From Chryseobacterium sp. 18061 (GTDB lineage: Bacteria > Pseudomonadota > Gammaproteobacteria > Enterobacterales > Enterobacteriaceae): a DNA stretch of 64,000 nt. The translations under genes were made by a program, and so were the position numbers. The stretch is taken from the NCBI GenBank assembly GCA_902706205.1, contig CACSKA010000002.1, positions 1-64,000 on the forward strand, written 5' to 3'. This document shows positions 60,618-64,000 of this stretch, piece after piece. The notes below the pieces were generated by a model. That model did no database searches. It worked only from the letters and a program-made list of their open reading frames with translations, and was not told the DNA's origin. Numbering within the stretch: the stretch's first letter is position 1; each line of letters starts with the position of its first letter.

Positions 60618-62879
60618 CTACCCGTTATCACCAGCATCGCCAAACCACTGATGATACCAACGGGGGTATATTTGATCACGTAAGCTCTGGATTTGCCAAC
60701 CTTCTGGTGAAAAGTTGACCGTGATCTGTCCCTGGTGAGGCGTATCGAACCAACGATAATTCCGCTGGTTGTAACGCGTTTTCACCTTTGCCGAGGGAAA
60801 ATGCCAGGCATTGTAGCGCGCCGTCGAAGCCAACGCGGCCTGCCCATCAATCCGTTGAAGTAATGCCAATGATGATGACGTCGAACTACCATGATGTGGC
60901 ACCTGAACTAGTGTAGACGCAAGATGCTGCCAGTAATGACTGAGCATTGACATTTCTGCCGATATTTCAATATCTCCCGTCAATAAAACGCTATAGCGCC
61001 CGTCATCAACCCGTACAACACACGAGCGGTTATTGCCTTTCTCCATTGTGCCCGGCAACGGCCAGACCGCACGGAAGGTCAGTCCTTGCCAGCGCCAGCT
61101 TTCCCCTCGAAAGCAGGGTAAATGCCCTTCCCACTGTAACGGGCTTCTGACCCACAGTGCAGGCCAGGTTTTCAGCAGCGTTTCCAGTCCTCCACGATGG
61201 TCGAGATGTTCGTGACTGAGAACGATACCTTCTGGCTGTAGATGATGCCAGCGCAGCCACGGGATAATGAGCTGTTGGGCACTGTCGCCCCCAGGCCAGG
61301 CAAGCCCGGTGTCATAGAGCAGCGCTTTGCCGTTTCGAGTAATGACCACGGATAACCCCTGCCCCACATCCAGCATGGTCACTGACCACACCTGGGGTGG
61401 CGACTGACGCCAGAGTGGGAAAGTAAGGAGGGTTCCGCATGCCAGTATCGAGGCAGGCCAGCTCATCCAGCCATTGAGTCGCCAGAGGATAATGACCAGC
61501 CACGGCATCGCTACAATGCCCTGCCAGCGATAATCGATATCTTGCCATCCCTGCGGCAGAGCGCGAAAAAACCAAAACAAGCCTTCCAGCAGCCGGTCGG
61601 CTAACAGCCAGATATAATTTTCCATGATCGCCGGTCCGGTAAAATGCAGCACGACACCGGCCAACAAAAGCGGAATTTCACCCAGCGTCACCACAGGCAC
61701 AGCCACAAGATTGGCGGGAAGAGATGTCCAGGACATGCCGTGAAAGATGCTCACTTGCAATGGAAGCAGAAGCAGCATCAGTCCCAACTGTAAATGCACT
61801 AACGAAATCAGTCCCTTTATTATGACGTTACATTGCAGGCGAAGGGGTGGCATCCACTGATACCAGAAGATCAACGTTGCAACGGCAAAAGCTGATAACC
61901 ACAGGCTTTGCGTCAAAATGGCCAAAGGATCCAACACCAGGATTGCGGCGATACAGCACAGCCAGACTTCCCATGGCGTCCATCGACGACAACTTAAGCG
62001 CAGCAGCAGCCAGACTCCGGCCGCGATAATGGCGCGCAGAGCCGGAGGCTGTAATCCACTTAACCACGCGTAAATCAGCGCCAGAAGAAAGCTGGCGCAA
62101 AGGGGCATTCGCCAGCCAATCCAGCGGCATGGCAGCACTCTCTGTATACCTCGTACCAAGACCCAACCCATCATCGCCACCAGAGAAATATGCAATCCGG
62201 AAATCGCCATCAGATGCGAGGTTCCCGTTTCTTGTAGCAGACGTTTTATTTCCACTGGAACATCTGCACGCTCACCAACAGCCAAAGCCAGCATGACGTG
62301 TTTCCACGGATAAGGTTCGAGTGCTTTCGTCAACGCGAAAACTAACTGCGATCGTATGCTGCACCGACCGTCTACTAAATGCGCCTGCGCAAAGCGCCCG
62401 GTTAATGGACGATGTAATGAAAGCGCATGGCGCTGACTGTCAAACATGCCCTCATTGAGTAAACCGTGTACCGCCCGGGCTTTAATGGTCATTTGCCAGA
62501 TTTGTCCTACGCAGCCCTTTTCCGGCAGTGCCTGACCATAAAGAACGATACCCGGTGCGGGGATTTGGCGCCGGCCGTTGATCTGCAGCAGTTTACCGTA
62601 ATGCGTGGTTTCACCGTCCGTGGCGGCGATCTCCACTTCTGCCTGCAACGGTCTTCCGGATAGCGTATTTGCCGGAATGATAATCTTCTGCGCAGCAAAA
62701 ACACCCCAGCAGAAAAAGAGCGCAGTAAGGCCCACTATTCTGAAGCGCCGAGCAATAATGACAAACGCAATTGCCACTAACGTAATCGTGCCAGCAACCT
62801 CTACCGAAGGTAATTGGGGTAACCAAAACAAAGGGCAAATGCCGATGATGGCACTGATGGCTAGTGTGGGTAATCGCAT
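60618..62879 (-). CDS. ycaI: ComEC/Rec2-type DNA-uptake channel
   Basis: The product (753 aa; E. coli YcaI/ComEC 754) has the family order: N-terminal membrane helices and DUF4131 (about 1-190), the competence channel domain (MAISGLHISLVAMMGWV onwards) and a C-terminal metallo-beta-lactamase-like domain with VLSHEHLDHRGGL and QVPHHGSSTSSS. It carries single-stranded DNA across the inner membrane. Sxy, the regulator of this pathway, is in the same window. It is full length and shows no damage. Confidence 0.94.
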   Translation of the reverse strand: MRLPTLAISAIIGICPLFWLPQLPSVEVAGTITLVAIAFVIIARRFRIVGLTALFFCWGVFAAQKIIIPANTLSGRPLQAEVEIAATDGETTHYGKLLQINGRRQIPAPGIVLYGQALPEKGCVGQIWQMTIKARAVHGLLNEGMFDSQRHALSLHRPLTGRFAQAHLVDGRCSIRSQLVFALTKALEPYPWKHVMLALAVGERADVPVEIKRLLQETGTSHLMAISGLHISLVAMMGWVLVRGIQRVLPCRWIGWRMPLCASFLLALIYAWLSGLQPPALRAIIAAGVWLLLRLSCRRWTPWEVWLCCIAAILVLDPLAILTQSLWLSAFAVATLIFWYQWMPPLRLQCNVIIKGLISLVHLQLGLMLLLLPLQVSIFHGMSWTSLPANLVAVPVVTLGEIPLLLAGVVLHFTGPAIMENYIWLLADRLLEGLFWFFRALPQGWQDIDYRWQGIVAMPWLVIILWRLNGWMSWPASILACGTLLTFPLWRQSPPQVWSVTMLDVGQGLSVVITRNGKALLYDTGLAWPGGDSAQQLIIPWLRWHHLQPEGIVLSHEHLDHRGGLETLLKTWPALWVRSPLQWEGHLPCFRGESWRWQGLTFRAVWPLPGTMEKGNNRSCVVRVDDGRYSVLLTGDIEISAEMSMLSHYWQHLASTLVQVPHHGSSTSSSLALLQRIDGQAALASTARYNAWHFPSAKVKTRYNQRNYRWFDTPHQGQITVNFSPEGWQIQSLRDQIYPRWYHQWFGDAGDNG

Positions 62880-63056
62880 GACACCTCCCTGTCGCGAGCA
62901 GTCTCATGCTTTCAAGTTTGAGTGTCTTTAGACAAATACAGACGTTGTGAGGAGGATTCCAGGAAATTGATGTTGTTGCAAATAGTGCATTGTGCTTTCC
63001 GAAGAGTGTTCCAAGCCTTGGTGGTCACCTCACGAAAGGTACGCATTCCAGAAACG

Positions 63057-63080
63057 AAAAAAGCACCCTATGGGTGCTTT
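63057..63080 (-). terminator. ihfB terminator
   Basis: AAAGCACCC-TAT-GGGTGCTTT; on the minus strand TTTTTTCG follows. The gap to comEC (62880-63056) holds the comEC upstream region and I see no gene in it. Confidence 0.88.
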
Positions 63081-63117
63081 CATCTCGTTCAAGTTTCGCA
63101 GGAACCCCCGCAATAAC

Positions 63118-63402
63118 TCAATCGTAAATATTGGCGCGATCGCGCAATTCTTTCCCCGGCTTAAAGTGCGGAACGTATTTACCTTCCAGCTCGACTTTAT
63201 CGCCTGTTTTCGGGTTACGCCCAACGCGTGGAGCGCGGTAATGCAAAGAGAAACTACCGAAACCGCGGATTTCAATGCGCTCGCCCTGGGCTAGCGTAGA
63301 GGCCATATGTTCCAGCATCTCTTTCACAGCATCTTCAACCGCTTTCGCAGGGATGTGAGATTGCTGGCTTGCAAGTCTTTCGATGAGCTCTGACTTGGTC
63401 AT
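63118..63402 (-). CDS. ihfB: Integration host factor beta subunit
   Basis: The product (94 aa, E. coli length) pairs with IhfA to bend DNA sharply at specific sites. The HU/IHF fold is complete, with the beta-arm [23 protein letters not shown], where proline intercalates, and [11 protein letters not shown]. The last residue is D instead of G in E. coli. It follows rpsA with a hairpin between them. IHF also acts in ompF regulation. Confidence 0.98.
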   Translation of the reverse strand: MTKSELIERLASQQSHIPAKAVEDAVKEMLEHMASTLAQGERIEIRGFGSFSLHYRAPRVGRNPKTGDKVELEGKYVPHFKPGKELRDRANIYD

Positions 63403-63447
63403 GATTCCTCCGGTTTCCTTTCAGGAAAGTATAAGCTAACAGCTTGA

Positions 63448-63476
63448 ACAAGGGCGGCCGTAGCCGCCCTTTGTTG
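63448..63476 (-). terminator. rpsA downstream hairpin
   Basis: AGGGCGGC-CGTA-GCCGCCCT with T-rich sequence on the minus-strand side (TTGTTCAAG), between rpsA and ihfB. It may be a partial terminator, allowing read-through to ihfB. Confidence 0.7.
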
Positions 63477-63531
63477 TTGATTACAGGACGAATCCTGCAA
63501 TCTGTCAAGTTACTCGTGAAGAGTGACCTGA

Positions 63532-64000
<469 letters not shown>

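Overview
This window is the chromosome of a member of the Enterobacteriaceae. Almost every gene has a recognisable Escherichia coli K-12 orthologue in the same relative order as the K-12 segment running from rpsA to serT, read here with rpsA at the right end. Protein lengths and details (MukB of 1482 residues, an OmpF porin that resembles Klebsiella OmpK35 as I remember it, presence of ssu, an ERIC repeat) suggest Enterobacter, Lelliottia, Citrobacter or Klebsiella rather than Escherichia or Salmonella. I cannot fix the genus from sequence alone.

Left edge (1-850): a mobile-element scar next to tRNA-Ser (serT). The last 127 bases of an IS903-like insertion sequence lie against the truncated 3' part of a phage-type tyrosine integrase, followed by three TATACCAA direct repeats and serT. 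This is the only clearly accessory region, with an OppA-like peptide-binding protein gene (952-2580) that is not in this place in K-12.

2.8-19 kb: yccA, tusE, acyP, rlmI, hspQ, yccU, yccT, mgsA, helD, yccF, yccS, sxy, sulA, ompA, matP, lonH, fabA and rmf, covering translation and tRNA modification, stress, DNA repair and division control, envelope and fatty-acid synthesis. Classical control sites are readable: a CpxR box (yccA), a sigma-32 promoter (hspQ), a LexA box (sulA), FadR and FabR sites (fabA) and the MicA target (ompA).

19-29.5 kb: the pqiABC envelope lipid-transport operon behind rlmL and uup, then ycbX, zapC and pyrD (with PurR box and leader hairpin). 29.5-34.1 kb: the complete ssuEADCB alkanesulfonate operon, with an ERIC repeat directly against the ssuE ribosome-binding site. 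34.1-43 kb: pepN, pncB (NadR box), asnS, the ompF-type porin with a long AT-rich regulatory region, and aspC.

43-64 kb: gloC, ycbK, ldtD, the cmoM-mukF-mukE-mukB condensin cluster, elyC, ycbJ, kdsB, ycaR, ycaQ, lpxK, msbA, comEC, ihfB and the 3' part of rpsA. LpxK and MsbA make and flip lipid A, KdsB activates the Kdo sugar, LdtD, ElyC and YcbK concern peptidoglycan, and MukBEF, MatP and IHF organise the chromosome.

I found no CRISPR array, no toxin-antitoxin or defence island and no wholly unknown multigene system. The points worth follow-up are at the serT scar, the ERIC in the ssu leader, the OppA paralogue and the unusual constriction-loop motif of the porin.
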